Of a stretch of DNA of 64,000 nt, positions 29,608 through 41,061 are shown one piece after another. Source of the DNA: Phocoenobacter atlanticus subsp. cyclopteri (lineage in GTDB: Bacteria > Pseudomonadota > Gammaproteobacteria > Enterobacterales > Pasteurellaceae); contig NZ_CP074346.1 in NCBI RefSeq assembly GCF_018343795.1, positions 2,108,001 through 2,172,000 of the forward strand, written 5' to 3'. Made by a program: the position numbers and the translations under genes. Position 1 is the stretch's first letter. Each line of letters begins with the position of its first letter. The notes under the pieces were generated by a model. The model was not told the DNA's origin. It worked only from the letters and a program-made list of their open reading frames with translations, and made no database searches.

Positions 29608-31039
29608 TATGTTTTAATACATTTCTAATTTTTGATCTGGTTTTAGCACTGACCACAAAATTTAACCATTCTGCACTTGGTAAATGATCTTCTTGTGTTT
29701 CTATTTGAATAGTTTGTCCTGTTTTAAGAGGCTTCGAAAGAGGATAAGGGTTACGATCAACAATAGCTCCAACACATCTATTTCCTATTGCGGAGTGAAC
29801 GGCATAGGCAAAATCAATGGCAGTAGATTTGGCGGGTAATTCAATAATACGTCCTTTCGGTGTAAAGACATAAATATCATCTGAAAATAAATCAGATTTT
29901 ACATTTTCAATAAATTCTTCTGTATTTTCAATACTTTGTTGTAATTCAACAATACTTTGTAACCATTTATTTACTCTTAACTGCACACTGGTATGAGAAT
30001 CATCTTTATAGCTCCAATAAGCAGAAACGCCCATTACTGCCATTTGATCCATATCTTTAGTACGGATATGAGCTTCAATAGGCATACCTTTATGTCCAAA
30101 CATTGAAGTATGCAAGGATTGGTAACCGTTAGGTTTTGGGATAGCTATATAATCTTTAATTAAGGTTGGACGAGGTTTATATAACGAGTGTAATAAACCT
30201 AATGTACGATAGCAACTATCTATACTATCTACAACAATTCTAAAAGAATAAATATCTAAAATTGATTGAAAATGCTGATCTTTTTGACGCATTTTTTGGT
30301 AGAGGGTATAAATATTTTTTTCACGTCCATATACATAACCTTGAATATTTGCCTTATCTAACAAACCTTGAATTTCATTTGAAATAGTTTCAATCAAGCG
30401 TTTACGATTTTCTCTTGCGTACTCCACGGCCATTTTTAATACTTGGAAACGGTGTGGATATTGAGCTTCAAAACAGAGATCTTCTAACTCACGTTTAAGA
30501 TTATCTAATCCTAATCGATAAGCAAGAGGTGTATAAATTTCAAGAGTTTCTTTTGCTATACGACGACGTTTATCTGCTCGTAATGAACCTAAGGTTCGCA
30601 TATTGTGTGTTCTATCAGCAAGTTTAATTAAAACAACTCTGATATCTTTTGTCATTGCTAAAATCATTTTTTGGAAATTAGCAACTTGAGCTTCTTGACG
30701 AGTACGAAATTTTAACTTATCTAATTTGGATACACCTTGTACAATTTCTGCAACACTTGTACCAAATGCATTTGCTAGCTCTTCTTCTGTATAAGGAGTA
30801 TCTTCAATTACATCGTGCAGTAATGCCGCCATTACCGCCTCATGATCAAGCTTCATTTCTGCAATAATCGTAGCCACTGCAACAGGGTGGCAAATATAGG
30901 GCTCGCCACTAGAACGAAACTGTCCTTCGTGAGCATCACGAGCAACAATAAAAGCTTGTTTTATTAATTCAATTTTATCTGATGGTAAATAAGTTTGAAT
31001 GATTTTATTTAACTCTTCAAAAATTTCTGAAAGATACAC
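29600..31039 (-). CDS. spoT: Bifunctional (p)ppGpp synthetase/hydrolase SpoT, C-terminally truncated
   Basis: SpoT makes and degrades the stringent-response alarmone. The N terminus matches the family from MYLSEIFEELN. The HD hydrolase domain has ALLHDVIEDT near residue 70, and the synthetase domain has the signature PKPNGYQSLHTSM near 318. The TGS domain spans about 385-450 (DDIYVFTPKGRIIELPA). The protein ends at 479 residues with SKIRNVLKHKI. A normal SpoT is about 700 residues and continues with helical, zinc-finger-like and ACT domains, which are absent. The start is GTG at 31039, preceded by AGGTG, 13 bases behind rpoZ. The usual neighbours trmH and recG are missing. Confidence 0.93.
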   Translation of the reverse strand: MYLSEIFEELNKIIQTYLPSDKIELIKQAFIVARDAHEGQFRSSGEPYICHPVAVATIIAEMKLDHEAVMAALLHDVIEDTPYTEEELANAFGTSVAEIVQGVSKLDKLKFRTRQEAQVANFQKMILAMTKDIRVVLIKLADRTHNMRTLGSLRADKRRRIAKETLEIYTPLAYRLGLDNLKRELEDLCFEAQYPHRFQVLKMAVEYARENRKRLIETISNEIQGLLDKANIQGYVYGREKNIYTLYQKMRQKDQHFQSILDIYSFRIVVDSIDSCYRTLGLLHSLYKPRPTLIKDYIAIPKPNGYQSLHTSMFGHKGMPIEAHIRTKDMDQMAVMGVSAYWSYKDDSHTSVQLRVNKWLQSIVELQQSIENTEEFIENVKSDLFSDDIYVFTPKGRIIELPAKSTAIDFAYAVHSAIGNRCVGAIVDRNPYPLSKPLKTGQTIQIETQEDHLPSAEWLNFVVSAKTRSKIRNVLKHKI

Positions 31040-31052
31040 AATTACACCTAAA

Positions 31053-31337
31053 TTAAATATCAGTAGATTTTATACTTGTTAAGAAAGAGATCGCATCTTT
31101 TTCTGCTTCTTCTTTTTGAATGGCATCACTATTTTCAAATTGATCCATTAGTTCATTAGTAATTAAACCTTGTTCAATTTCACGTAATGCAATTACGGTT
31201 GCTTTATCATTTTCTTCTTCAACTAAAGGATCACGTACGTGAAGTTGTAATTGTCTTGCACGGCGCGCTGCCATTAAAATTAAATCAAAACGATTACCTA
31301 CTTTATCTACTGCACCTTGTACTGTCACTCGAGCCAT
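31053..31337 (-). CDS. rpoZ: RNA polymerase omega subunit
   Basis: The 94-residue omega subunit, recognised by [19 protein letters not shown] and the following AARRARQL helix. Omega helps fold the beta-prime subunit and, in E. coli, forms one ppGpp site. It is directly followed by spoT, the enzyme controlling ppGpp. The usual upstream gene gmk is not here; rraA lies divergent instead. Confidence 0.97.
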   Translation of the reverse strand: MARVTVQGAVDKVGNRFDLILMAARRARQLQLHVRDPLVEEENDKATVIALREIEQGLITNELMDQFENSDAIQKEEAEKDAISFLTSIKSTDI

Positions 31338-31506
31338 ATTTCATTACTCCAAAAATTATTTATAAATTATAGAAAGGATCTTCGATTATACTACAAGTTG
31401 CTAGTAACTTGCTAGCCTCAAAATGAAGGAAACGCAACAAAATGTTGAGTTATTAAATAAAGAGATCTATACTGACCCTCAAACTCATCTTTAAATAGGA
31501 TTTCTT

Positions 31507-31998
31507 ATGAATATTGATACTTCTTTACTTTGTGATCTTTATAGTGACCAACTTGATGTTGTCGAACCAATGTTTTCAACATTTGGAGGAGATAGTGCTT
31601 TTTTTGGAAAAATTACCACAATAAAATGTTTTGAATGTAATGGATTAATTGCAGAAACACTAAAAGAGAATGGTGAAGGAAGAGTACTACTTATTGATGG
31701 TGGCGGTTCATTAAGACGTGGATTAATTGATGCTGAACTAGCAACTCTTGCGGTTGATAATGGTTGGGAAGGTATTATTGTTTATGGTTCTGTTCGTCAG
31801 GTTGATATTTTAGAAACCCTTGAAATTGGTATTCAAGCACTTGCTCCAATTCCTGTCGGAGCTGAATATACCGATATCGGAGAAGTGGATACGCCAGTTA
31901 ATTTTGGTGGGGTGACTTTTTTCCCAGAGGATTATGTTTATGCTGATTTAACAGGAATAGTCCTTTCTCCAGAGCCATTAGAAGATTATCAGGCATAA
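31507..31998 (+). CDS. rraA: Ribonuclease E activity regulator RraA
   Basis: RraA is a small ring-forming protein that binds RNase E and slows mRNA decay. The 163-residue length and sequence fit ([20 protein letters not shown] at the start). The blocks [19 protein letters not shown] and [12 protein letters not shown] mark the conserved pocket. It is alone, divergent from rpoZ, and followed by a strong terminator. Confidence 0.95.
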   Translation: MNIDTSLLCDLYSDQLDVVEPMFSTFGGDSAFFGKITTIKCFECNGLIAETLKENGEGRVLLIDGGGSLRRGLIDAELATLAVDNGWEGIIVYGSVRQVDILETLEIGIQALAPIPVGAEYTDIGEVDTPVNFGGVTFFPEDYVYADLTGIVLSPEPLEDYQA

Positions 31999-32019
31999 TT
32001 TTTTAACTTCATTAAAATT

Positions 32020-32055
32020 AAACCTTATTTTAAAATTAGTTTTAAAATAAGGTTT
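32020..32055 (+). terminator. Terminator after rraA
   Basis: AAACCTTATTTTAAAA at 32020-32035 pairs perfectly with 32040-32055, with a short loop. Confidence 0.8.
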
Positions 32056-32171
32056 ACTCTTATAAAATTCCTACCAAATATTATTAATTTTTAATTAAGA
32101 GTGATAATCTTTTGCCTTTCTCTATGCTAAAATAATCAAATTAATAGCAAACTTTTCGGGATGATGAATCT

Positions 32172-33923
32172 ATGATGATTGATAAACGTTTGATCGGCAC
32201 AGTAACCGATAGCAAAAAATGGATTGCAGTAACGGTGCTGTGGAACTGGGTTGCACTGGTTGGCGGTATTGTAAGTGCGGTAGTTTTTGCGTGGGTATTG
32301 CAACAGGCTTTTGATGGCTCTCTTTCACTTGGAAGTGGGATTTTTTATGCCATTATTTTGATCGCTGCACTTGGGGTACGAGCCTTTGCTGGCAGTATGT
32401 CTGTCAAAGCCTCTTATAAAGCGAGTACTGATGTTAAACACAGATTGCGTACCTTAATTTTTGAGAAATTGGCATCAATGCCGTTGAATCAGGTTAATCA
32501 ACAATCTACATCATCAATTATTCAAGTAGCATCGGAAGGGGTAGAGCAGTTAGAAATCTATTTTGGTCGTTATTTGCCACAGCTTTTTTATAGCTTGCTT
32601 GCACCTTTAACTTTATTTGCCTTTTTGGTGTTTTTCAATGCACCGACAGCCTTAATTTTGTTGGTTTGCGTACCGTTAATTCCGATGTCTATCATTGCGG
32701 TCAATAAAATCGCTAAAAAATTATTAAGTAAATATTGGGCGATTTATGTCGGCTTAGGCAGTAGCTTTTTAGATAATTTACAGGGCTTGATTACTTTAAA
32801 AATCTATCAAGATGATGAGCATAAATCCCAAAAAATGGACGAAGAGGCGGAGCATTTTCGTAAAATCACAATGAAAGTGCTGACAATGCAATTAAACTCG
32901 GTTTCATTGATGGACTTGCTTGCCTATGGTGGAGCAGCGGTGGGGATTTTAACCGCATTATTGCAATATCAAGACGGTAATTTGGGGATTTTCGGTGTGA
33001 TTTTATTTATTTTATTATCATCAGAATTCTTTATTCCATTGCGTTTACTCGGTTCATTCTTCCACGTTGCAATGAACGGTAAAGCCGCGTCCGATAAAAT
33101 CTTCACTTTATTAGATACGCCAGTAGAAGAGAATAAACAAGCGGTCACATTCTCAGTAAAAAATGCAATTTCTATTGAAATTAAAGATTTACATTTTTCT
33201 TATTCCTCTGAAAAACAAGCCATTAAAGGTTTGAACTTAACCATTGCCCCAAAACAATTAACGGTCTTTGTGGGTAAAAGTGGTTGCGGAAAATCAACCT
33301 TAGTTTCATTACTAATGGGCTTTTATAAAGCACAGCAAGGCAAGATTTTATTCAACGGACAAGATATTCAAGACGTCGAACGCCACTCTTTCTATCAACA
33401 GGTTTCACTTGTGAGCCACAGTTCGTATATTTTCAAAGGTAGCTTACGAGAAAATATGTTAATGGCAAACTTAGAGGCGAGCGATGAACAAATTTATCAA
33501 ACCTTAGAGCAAGTCAATTTAGCGAATTTCGTGCGTGAAAATGGCGGATTAGATATGCCATTATTAAGTCGTGGTAGCAATTTATCAGGCGGACAAATTC
33601 AGCGTTTAGCCCTTGCTCGTGCTTTATTACACAATGCGGATTTATATATTTTTGACGAGGCAACAAGCAACATTGACGTGGAAAGTGAAGAGATTATTCT
33701 CAACTTTATCCAAAAACTCAAAAATGAAAAAACCATTGTGATGATTTCGCACCGCTTAGCAAATGCCGTGTGGGCAGATAATATTTTTGTTTTACAACAA
33801 GGCGAACTTGCCGAGCAGGGTAATCATCGTCAGTTAATGGATAAACAAGGTATTTACGCTGAAATGTTTAATCAGCAACAGAATTTAGAAAGTATCAGAA
33901 ACGGGGGAAATAACAATGCGTAA
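32172..33923 (+). CDS. Heterodimeric ABC exporter subunit, CydD-like
   Basis: A 583-residue fusion of six membrane helices (about residues 20-300) and an ABC ATPase. The membrane part has VEQLEIYFGRYLPQLFYS, a block shared with CydD. The ATPase has Walker A VGKSGCGKST near residue 365, the signature LSGGQIQRLALARA near 472, Walker B LYIFDEATS and MISHR. It overlaps the next gene by eight bases, so the two make a heterodimer. CydDC exports thiols and is needed for cytochrome bd assembly; this pair may be that or a related, uncharacterised exporter. A Haemophilus-type USS core lies at 32273-32281. Base use looks richer in G+C than the neighbours. Confidence 0.8.
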   Translation: MMIDKRLIGTVTDSKKWIAVTVLWNWVALVGGIVSAVVFAWVLQQAFDGSLSLGSGIFYAIILIAALGVRAFAGSMSVKASYKASTDVKHRLRTLIFEKLASMPLNQVNQQSTSSIIQVASEGVEQLEIYFGRYLPQLFYSLLAPLTLFAFLVFFNAPTALILLVCVPLIPMSIIAVNKIAKKLLSKYWAIYVGLGSSFLDNLQGLITLKIYQDDEHKSQKMDEEAEHFRKITMKVLTMQLNSVSLMDLLAYGGAAVGILTALLQYQDGNLGIFGVILFILLSSEFFIPLRLLGSFFHVAMNGKAASDKIFTLLDTPVEENKQAVTFSVKNAISIEIKDLHFSYSSEKQAIKGLNLTIAPKQLTVFVGKSGCGKSTLVSLLMGFYKAQQGKILFNGQDIQDVERHSFYQQVSLVSHSSYIFKGSLRENMLMANLEASDEQIYQTLEQVNLANFVRENGGLDMPLLSRGSNLSGGQIQRLALARALLHNADLYIFDEATSNIDVESEEIILNFIQKLKNEKTIVMISHRLANAVWADNIFVLQQGELAEQGNHRQLMDKQGIYAEMFNQQQNLESIRNGGNNNA

Positions 33924-35574
33924 AAATGGATTTGTTGTGATGTGGAATTTATTAAAATTAGTCGTACCGCTGGCTCACATTATGAGTTTTACCGTAATCA
34001 CTGGCGTGTTAGGTTTCCTTTCTGCGATTTTTATTATGGTACTTGGTGCAATGGGCTTGGCAAGTTTGCTTGATTTTCAAATGCACTTAGAACTACGCAG
34101 CGTGCTGATGATTTTGATTATCTTAGCAGTTTCTCGTGGGCTATTACGTTACTTAGAGCAAATGTCAGGGCATTATATCGCTTTCAAATTGCTTGCGTTA
34201 TTGCGTGAAAAAGTCTTTACCGCATTGCGTAAATTAGCCTTTGTAAAATTACAAGATAAGCAATCAGGACAGCTTGTTTCTCTGGTTACCAACGAGATTG
34301 AATTGTTAGAAGTCTTCTATGCTCACACTATCGCCCCGATAATGATTGCCTTCTTAACTTCTACATTATTATTAGTTGTGTTCGCTCATATTTCAATTTG
34401 GTTTACTGTCATCGCCTTTTTAGCTTATCTCACAATCGGCTTTATTTTACCTATTATTACCACCAAAATGGCACGAGAAGATGGTCGCAAATACCGTGAT
34501 TTAGTCGGCGAAATGAATGATTATTTCTTAGATAGCGTGCGTGGAATGAAAGAATTGCAACTCTTCGGCAATGAAAAACCACGTTTAGATGAAATCAATC
34601 AACGCAGTGAAAAAATTGACCAAGCATTCTTAAAAATCAAACAGCAAGAAGGCAAAGTACGCTCTTACACCGAGATTGCCGTATCCGCTTTCAACATTGT
34701 GATTTTATTCGCAGGTTTAATTCTATTCTATTACCAACAGATTGATTTTGCAGGCTTATTAGTGGCGGTAATCTTATTGATGTCGAGCTACGGACCTGTG
34801 ATTGCGTTAAGTAATTTATCAAGCAATTTACTACAAACTCTTGCGAGTGGCGAACGTGTTTTAACCCTATTAAATGAAACGCCAGATTTGGAAGATGTGG
34901 TTGATAGCACCGATTTAGATAACGTCGAACAAATCACAGTAGAAAATTTAAGCTTTGCTTATGAAGATGAGAAGATTTTATCGGATCTCAACTTAACCAT
35001 AAACAAAGGCGAAATCGTGGGTATTCACGGACGTAGCGGAAGCGGTAAAAGTACCTTACTGAAACTGATTATGCGTTTTTACGATCCACAAAGTGGAAAA
35101 ATTACGATAAATCAGACCGCTTTGCCACAGATTAACACGGCGAGTTTGCGTGATCATATCGCTTACATCACACAACAAACCTATATTTTCAACGAAAGTA
35201 TTTATGAAAATATCTTAATGGCAAACCGCTCAGCAACCAAAGAACAAGTGATCGAGGCAAGTAAAAAAGCGTCATTACATAATTTTATTATGAGCTTACC
35301 TGAAGGTTACGATACCAAAGTCACTGAGCTTGGCAACAATTTATCAGACGGCGAAAAACAGCGTATCGGTATCGCTCGTGCGTTCTTACACAACGCCTCG
35401 ATTATTTTACTTGATGAACCAACCAGTAACTTAGACAGCTTAAACGAAGCGATCATTTTACAATCGTTACAAAAAGTAAAACAGGATAAACTGATTATTT
35501 TGGTTAGCCACAGAGCCTCAACAATGGCAATTTGCGATCAAGTGATTGAAATTGAGAATGGGCGAATGTCTTAG
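33916..35574 (+). CDS. Heterodimeric ABC exporter subunit, CydC-like
   Basis: The 552-residue partner of the preceding gene, also with six N-terminal membrane helices and a C-terminal ATPase. Walker A is IHGRSGSGKSTLL near residue 372 and Walker B is IILLDEPTSNLD near 495. The signature motif reads LSDGEKQR, not the canonical LSGGQ. Such asymmetry is usual in heterodimeric exporters, where one of the two ATP sites is degenerate. The start codon ATG at 33916 lies inside the end of the upstream gene. It is called CydC-like by pairing and order. Confidence 0.8.
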   Translation: MRKNGFVVMWNLLKLVVPLAHIMSFTVITGVLGFLSAIFIMVLGAMGLASLLDFQMHLELRSVLMILIILAVSRGLLRYLEQMSGHYIAFKLLALLREKVFTALRKLAFVKLQDKQSGQLVSLVTNEIELLEVFYAHTIAPIMIAFLTSTLLLVVFAHISIWFTVIAFLAYLTIGFILPIITTKMAREDGRKYRDLVGEMNDYFLDSVRGMKELQLFGNEKPRLDEINQRSEKIDQAFLKIKQQEGKVRSYTEIAVSAFNIVILFAGLILFYYQQIDFAGLLVAVILLMSSYGPVIALSNLSSNLLQTLASGERVLTLLNETPDLEDVVDSTDLDNVEQITVENLSFAYEDEKILSDLNLTINKGEIVGIHGRSGSGKSTLLKLIMRFYDPQSGKITINQTALPQINTASLRDHIAYITQQTYIFNESIYENILMANRSATKEQVIEASKKASLHNFIMSLPEGYDTKVTELGNNLSDGEKQRIGIARAFLHNASIILLDEPTSNLDSLNEAIILQSLQKVKQDKLIILVSHRASTMAICDQVIEIENGRMS

Positions 35575-35588
35575 TTGTGTAGTTATAT

Positions 35589-35621
35589 AGTGAAAGGGCA
35601 TAACTTAGATGCCCTTTCGCT
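35589..35621 (+). terminator. Candidate hairpin after the ABC exporter operon
   Basis: AGTGAAAGGGCAT at 35589-35601 pairs with 35609-35621 with one G-T pair. No clear T run follows, so it is a weak terminator or a 3'-end stabiliser. Confidence 0.5.
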
Positions 35622-35655
35622 ACAAAATAAATTTGCAAAATTTTTCTAGAATCTA

Positions 35656-35664
35656 ACCGCTTGT
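35656..35664 (-). repeat. Full Apl-type DNA-uptake signal core
   Basis: ACCGCTTGT is the reverse complement of ACAAGCGGT, the 9-base core of the Actinobacillus pleuropneumoniae-type USS, with TTTGCAAA-like sequence beside it. Another full core is at 33137-33145 inside the first ABC gene. Confidence 0.85.
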
Positions 35665-35704
35665 TTTTTAACAAAACCACAAATTAAAATAATATTACTT
35701 TAAG

Positions 35705-36382
35705 CTAAGCTCTACACAACGTCCAAACCTGTATTTCCTTCACACCTTGTTTTAATAACTCCACACAAATAGCATTAATCGTTGATCCTGTTGTAACTAC
35801 ATCATCAACAATTGCCACGCTTTTATAGGGTTTTATAGGTTGATAGCAAAAGGCTTTTTTTAAATTTGTTCTACGTTCTTGAGCAGAAAGCTCTCGCTGT
35901 GGAATGGTTGATCTTATCCTTGTTAAGCAATCTTTATCCATAGGAATATTTAACCATTTTGAAAGAGGCTCAGTTAATAATTCTGCTTGATTATAACCAC
36001 GTTTCCAATGGCGTTGCCAATACAAAGGAACAGGAATAATCACCTCAGGTAAAGTTAAAAAATGCTCTCTTCTGGCTTTTCTAATGGCTAATAGTAATAA
36101 TCTTGCTAAAGGTTGATCTAAATAATAACATTGATGAAATTTAAAATCAGCAATCCAATGGGTAAGCGGTGACTTATACCAACAAATTTGCACAAATTTA
36201 TGCCATTTTGGTTCGTCTTGTAAACAATTTCCACAGCCTAAACTATTCTCTAACAATAGCGAACCACAGCAACCACAATAAGGAGATTGCTCAATCTGTT
36301 TATAGCAATGACTACAAAAACCGTGATGACTGATTGCTAATGGTTTTTCACATTGAAAACAACGAAACTGTCCAATATTCAT
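35705..36382 (-). CDS. comF: Competence protein ComF (phosphoribosyltransferase family)
   Basis: ComF is needed for moving transforming DNA across the inner membrane. I choose the ATG at 36382 (MNIGQFRCFQC), giving 225 residues, close to the Haemophilus protein; an upstream in-frame start at 36427 lies in the promoter. The N terminus has four Cys pairs (CFQC, CSHC, CGCC, CGNC) that would bind zinc. The C-terminal phosphoribosyltransferase fold has VAIVDDVVTTGST near residue 190. A CRP-S type site lies about 70 bases upstream. Confidence 0.92.
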   Translation of the reverse strand: MNIGQFRCFQCEKPLAISHHGFCSHCYKQIEQSPYCGCCGSLLLENSLGCGNCLQDEPKWHKFVQICWYKSPLTHWIADFKFHQCYYLDQPLARLLLLAIRKARREHFLTLPEVIIPVPLYWQRHWKRGYNQAELLTEPLSKWLNIPMDKDCLTRIRSTIPQRELSAQERRTNLKKAFCYQPIKPYKSVAIVDDVVTTGSTINAICVELLKQGVKEIQVWTLCRA

Positions 36383-36443
36383 ATTTATCAAATTAAAATA
36401 AAACGAATAATAAAGAATAAAAATCAAAAAAAGTAAAAATTTT

Positions 36444-36459
36444 TGTGACCTAGATCGAG
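36444..36459 (-). promoter_or_regulatory. Candidate CRP-S (competence) site upstream of comF
   Basis: TGTGA-CCTAGA-TCGAG on the plus strand reads CTCGA-N6-TCACA towards comF. Flanking A/T runs are present. It has one CRP-N half and one half with the C that marks Sxy-dependent CRP-S sites. A -10-like TATTCT at 36414-36419 (minus strand) puts the site near -44. It is also 40-55 bases before the divergent HAD hydrolase gene. Confidence 0.55.
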
Positions 36460-36499
36460 AAAAAGCCTAAAATATACTGATATTCAGTAAGGAGAAAAA

Positions 36500-37309
36500 A
36501 TGAATAATTTAAACTACCCAATTAAAATTGTTTTTTTTGATATTGACGATACCCTTTACTATAAAAAAGAAACCCGTATTCCAGAGAGTATTTTTAAGGA
36601 AGTTATCCCAAAACTAAAAGCCAAGGGGATTATTCCCGCTATTGCAACTGGGCGTTGTTTGGGTGTATTTCCCAAACCTTTAACACCATTGATTAATGCA
36701 CAGGGATTTGAATTATTAGTTACAATTAATGGGCAATATAACTGTTATAAAAATCAAATAATAAGTAAATATCCATTAGATACTACCCGAATTGAAGTAG
36801 TTATTGGACAACTAAAAGCGTTAAATATTGAATATGGTTTCGTGAGTGATAATCAGATGGTGGTATCAAAAGAAACTCCAGATGTTATTGAATCGTTAAA
36901 GCCAATTCAAGAAGATTATATTGTTGATCCTGAACATTATAAACACAATGATATTATGCAGATGTTAGCTTTTTATCCACAAGAGCGTTCTCAAGAAGTA
37001 AAAAATTCAGGATTATTTGGTGATGATTTAAAAGAAGTACGTTGGCATCCTAAAGCCGTTGATATTTTAGATAAAACAAATTCTAAGGCAAAAGGAATTC
37101 AAGATGTGCTTGCTTATTTTAATATTGATATCAAAAATGCAATGGCATTTGGTGATGGCTTAAATGACCTTGAAATGCTTTCCAGTGTTGGTTTTGGTGT
37201 GGCGATGGGAAATAGTGAAGAAGAGTTAAAAAAATTAGCGGATTATGTCACCAAGCCAATTTGGGAAGATGGTGTATTATTTGCATTAAAAGAGTTTAAT
37301 ATAATTTAA
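36500..37309 (+). CDS. Cof-type HAD hydrolase
   Basis: A 269-residue sugar-phosphate phosphatase of the Cof/IIB subfamily of the haloacid dehalogenase superfamily. Motif I is FFDIDDTLYY near residue 12 with the nucleophile Asp; motif II is AIATGR near 50; motif IV is AFGDGLNDLEML near 215. The substrate is not predictable. The ATG has AAGGAG eight bases before it. It stands alone between comF and ligA. Confidence 0.9.
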   Translation: MNNLNYPIKIVFFDIDDTLYYKKETRIPESIFKEVIPKLKAKGIIPAIATGRCLGVFPKPLTPLINAQGFELLVTINGQYNCYKNQIISKYPLDTTRIEVVIGQLKALNIEYGFVSDNQMVVSKETPDVIESLKPIQEDYIVDPEHYKHNDIMQMLAFYPQERSQEVKNSGLFGDDLKEVRWHPKAVDILDKTNSKAKGIQDVLAYFNIDIKNAMAFGDGLNDLEMLSSVGFGVAMGNSEEELKKLADYVTKPIWEDGVLFALKEFNII

Positions 37310-37405
37310 CTTTGAAGCGGTATGATGTTATACAAAATTTGCAAAATGTTAAATTTTACCTATAAAAAATAGCATCTATGTTAGAATAGCCCATCTATTT
37401 TATAG

Positions 37406-39484
<2,079 letters not shown>

Positions 39485-39510
39485 TATGTAATAGTAACTG
39501 GCTTATAGAT

Positions 39511-39558
39511 TATTGGCATAGGATCTCGAAATTATTTTTCTGAGACGATATGCCAATA
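39511..39558. terminator. Candidate terminator between ligA and mnmE
   Basis: TATTGGCATA at 39511-39520 pairs with 39549-39558, and inner TCTC/GAGA can extend the stem. No strong T run is present. The genes converge. Confidence 0.5.
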
Positions 39559-39561
39559 ACT

Positions 39562-40920
39562 TTATTTACCAATACAAAATGAACTAAAAATATTACCGAG
39601 TAAATCATCAGAGGTAAATTCGCCTGTAATTTCACTTAAGGAGTTTTGTGTCATTCGTAGTTCTTCAGCAAGTAACTCGCCCGCATAAAATTCAGTTAAT
39701 TGAGTATGCCCATTTAATAAATGTTCAGCCGCTTTTTCTAAGGCGACCAAATGACGACGACGAGCAATAAAGCCCCCCTCTGTTGAACTTTGATAACCCA
39801 TTGATTGTTTTAAATGTTCACGTAATAGATCAATCCCTACTTTGGTTTGAGCAGAAAGACGAATTAAATTAAAATCTTCTAATTGTTCAAAACCTTCTTT
39901 TTCGCCCGAGAGATCCACTTTATTACGAATTACAGTAACAGGAATATTTTCAGGTAAACGTGTTAAAAAATCTTGCCATTCGGCTTGAATATTTTCATTA
40001 CTACTTTCTGTGCTATCAATCATCAATAAAACGTGATCCGCTTGCTCTATTTCGCTCCACGCACGCTCAATCCCAATACGCTCTACTTCGTCACTGGCAT
40101 CTCGTAACCCTGCAGTATCAATAATATGCAACGGCATTCCGTCAATATGAATATGCTCACGTAACACATCACGGGTTGTTCCTGCAATATTTGTTACAAT
40201 CGCCGCATCACGCCCTGCAAGAGCATTCAATAAACTTGATTTTCCTGCATTTGGACGCCCTGCAATTACAACTTTCATACCTTCACGAATGATCGAGCCT
40301 TGTTTTGCTTCTTTACGCACATTGTCTAAACTGGCAATAATCTGGTTGAGTTTATTTTCAATTTTACCATCGGCAAGAAAATCAATTTCTTCGTCAGGAA
40401 AATCAATCGATGCCTCAACATAAGTACGCAAATAAATCACATCATCAACAAGCTGATGAATTTTATTTGAAAATTCGCCCTGTAACGATTTCAAGGCACT
40501 GCGAGCGGCTTGCTCAGAGGTGGCATCAATTAAATCAGCAATGGCTTCTGCTTGGGTTAAATCTAGCTTATCATTCAAAAAGGCTTGCTCAGAAAATTCT
40601 CCCGCACGAGCAATGCGTAAGCCTTTTACTTGTAAAATACGTTTTAACAGAATATCTAAAATAATCTGCCCACCGTGTCCTTGCAATTCAAGAACATCCT
40701 CACCAGTAAACGAATTTGGTGCTTTAAAAAAGAGAGCAATTCCTTGATCAATAGTAGACCCATCAATATCTTTAAAAGGCAAATAATTTGCCATACGAGG
40801 CTTAAGGGGTTTACCTAAGACTTCCTGTGCGACGGCTTCGGCTAAAGGTCCTGAAATTCGTAAAATTCCAACCCCACCACGACCTATTGGGGTTGCTTGT
40901 GCTACTATTGTTTCTTTCAT
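39562..40920 (-). CDS. mnmE: tRNA modification GTPase MnmE
   Basis: MnmE with MnmG adds the carboxymethylaminomethyl group at wobble uridine 34. The 452-residue protein has an N-terminal folate-binding domain ([19 protein letters not shown] region, [16 protein letters not shown] near 80). The inserted G domain has [14 protein letters not shown] near 223, TTRDV, DTAGL near 268 and NKVD. It ends with the required C-terminal FCIGK. The gene is monocistronic. Confidence 0.97.
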   Translation of the reverse strand: MKETIVAQATPIGRGGVGILRISGPLAEAVAQEVLGKPLKPRMANYLPFKDIDGSTIDQGIALFFKAPNSFTGEDVLELQGHGGQIILDILLKRILQVKGLRIARAGEFSEQAFLNDKLDLTQAEAIADLIDATSEQAARSALKSLQGEFSNKIHQLVDDVIYLRTYVEASIDFPDEEIDFLADGKIENKLNQIIASLDNVRKEAKQGSIIREGMKVVIAGRPNAGKSSLLNALAGRDAAIVTNIAGTTRDVLREHIHIDGMPLHIIDTAGLRDASDEVERIGIERAWSEIEQADHVLLMIDSTESSNENIQAEWQDFLTRLPENIPVTVIRNKVDLSGEKEGFEQLEDFNLIRLSAQTKVGIDLLREHLKQSMGYQSSTEGGFIARRRHLVALEKAAEHLLNGHTQLTEFYAGELLAEELRMTQNSLSEITGEFTSDDLLGNIFSSFCIGK

Positions 40921-41021
40921 TGTTTTTATATTTAGTTAATAGAATATTAGGGGATATGATACCTTGAAAGCGTATTATATCAAGTAGCTTATATGTGGAA
41001 GAGAGATAAGTGATATAAAAA

Positions 41022-41054
41022 AGGATTACTGAGTTTAATTATTTCAGTAATCCT
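41022..41054 (-). terminator. Terminator of the uronate operon
   Basis: AGGATTACTGA at 41022-41032 pairs perfectly with 41044-41054. On the minus strand TTTTTT follows. It ends the transcript after the aldolase gene. Confidence 0.85.
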
Positions 41055-41061
41055 AACTAGT

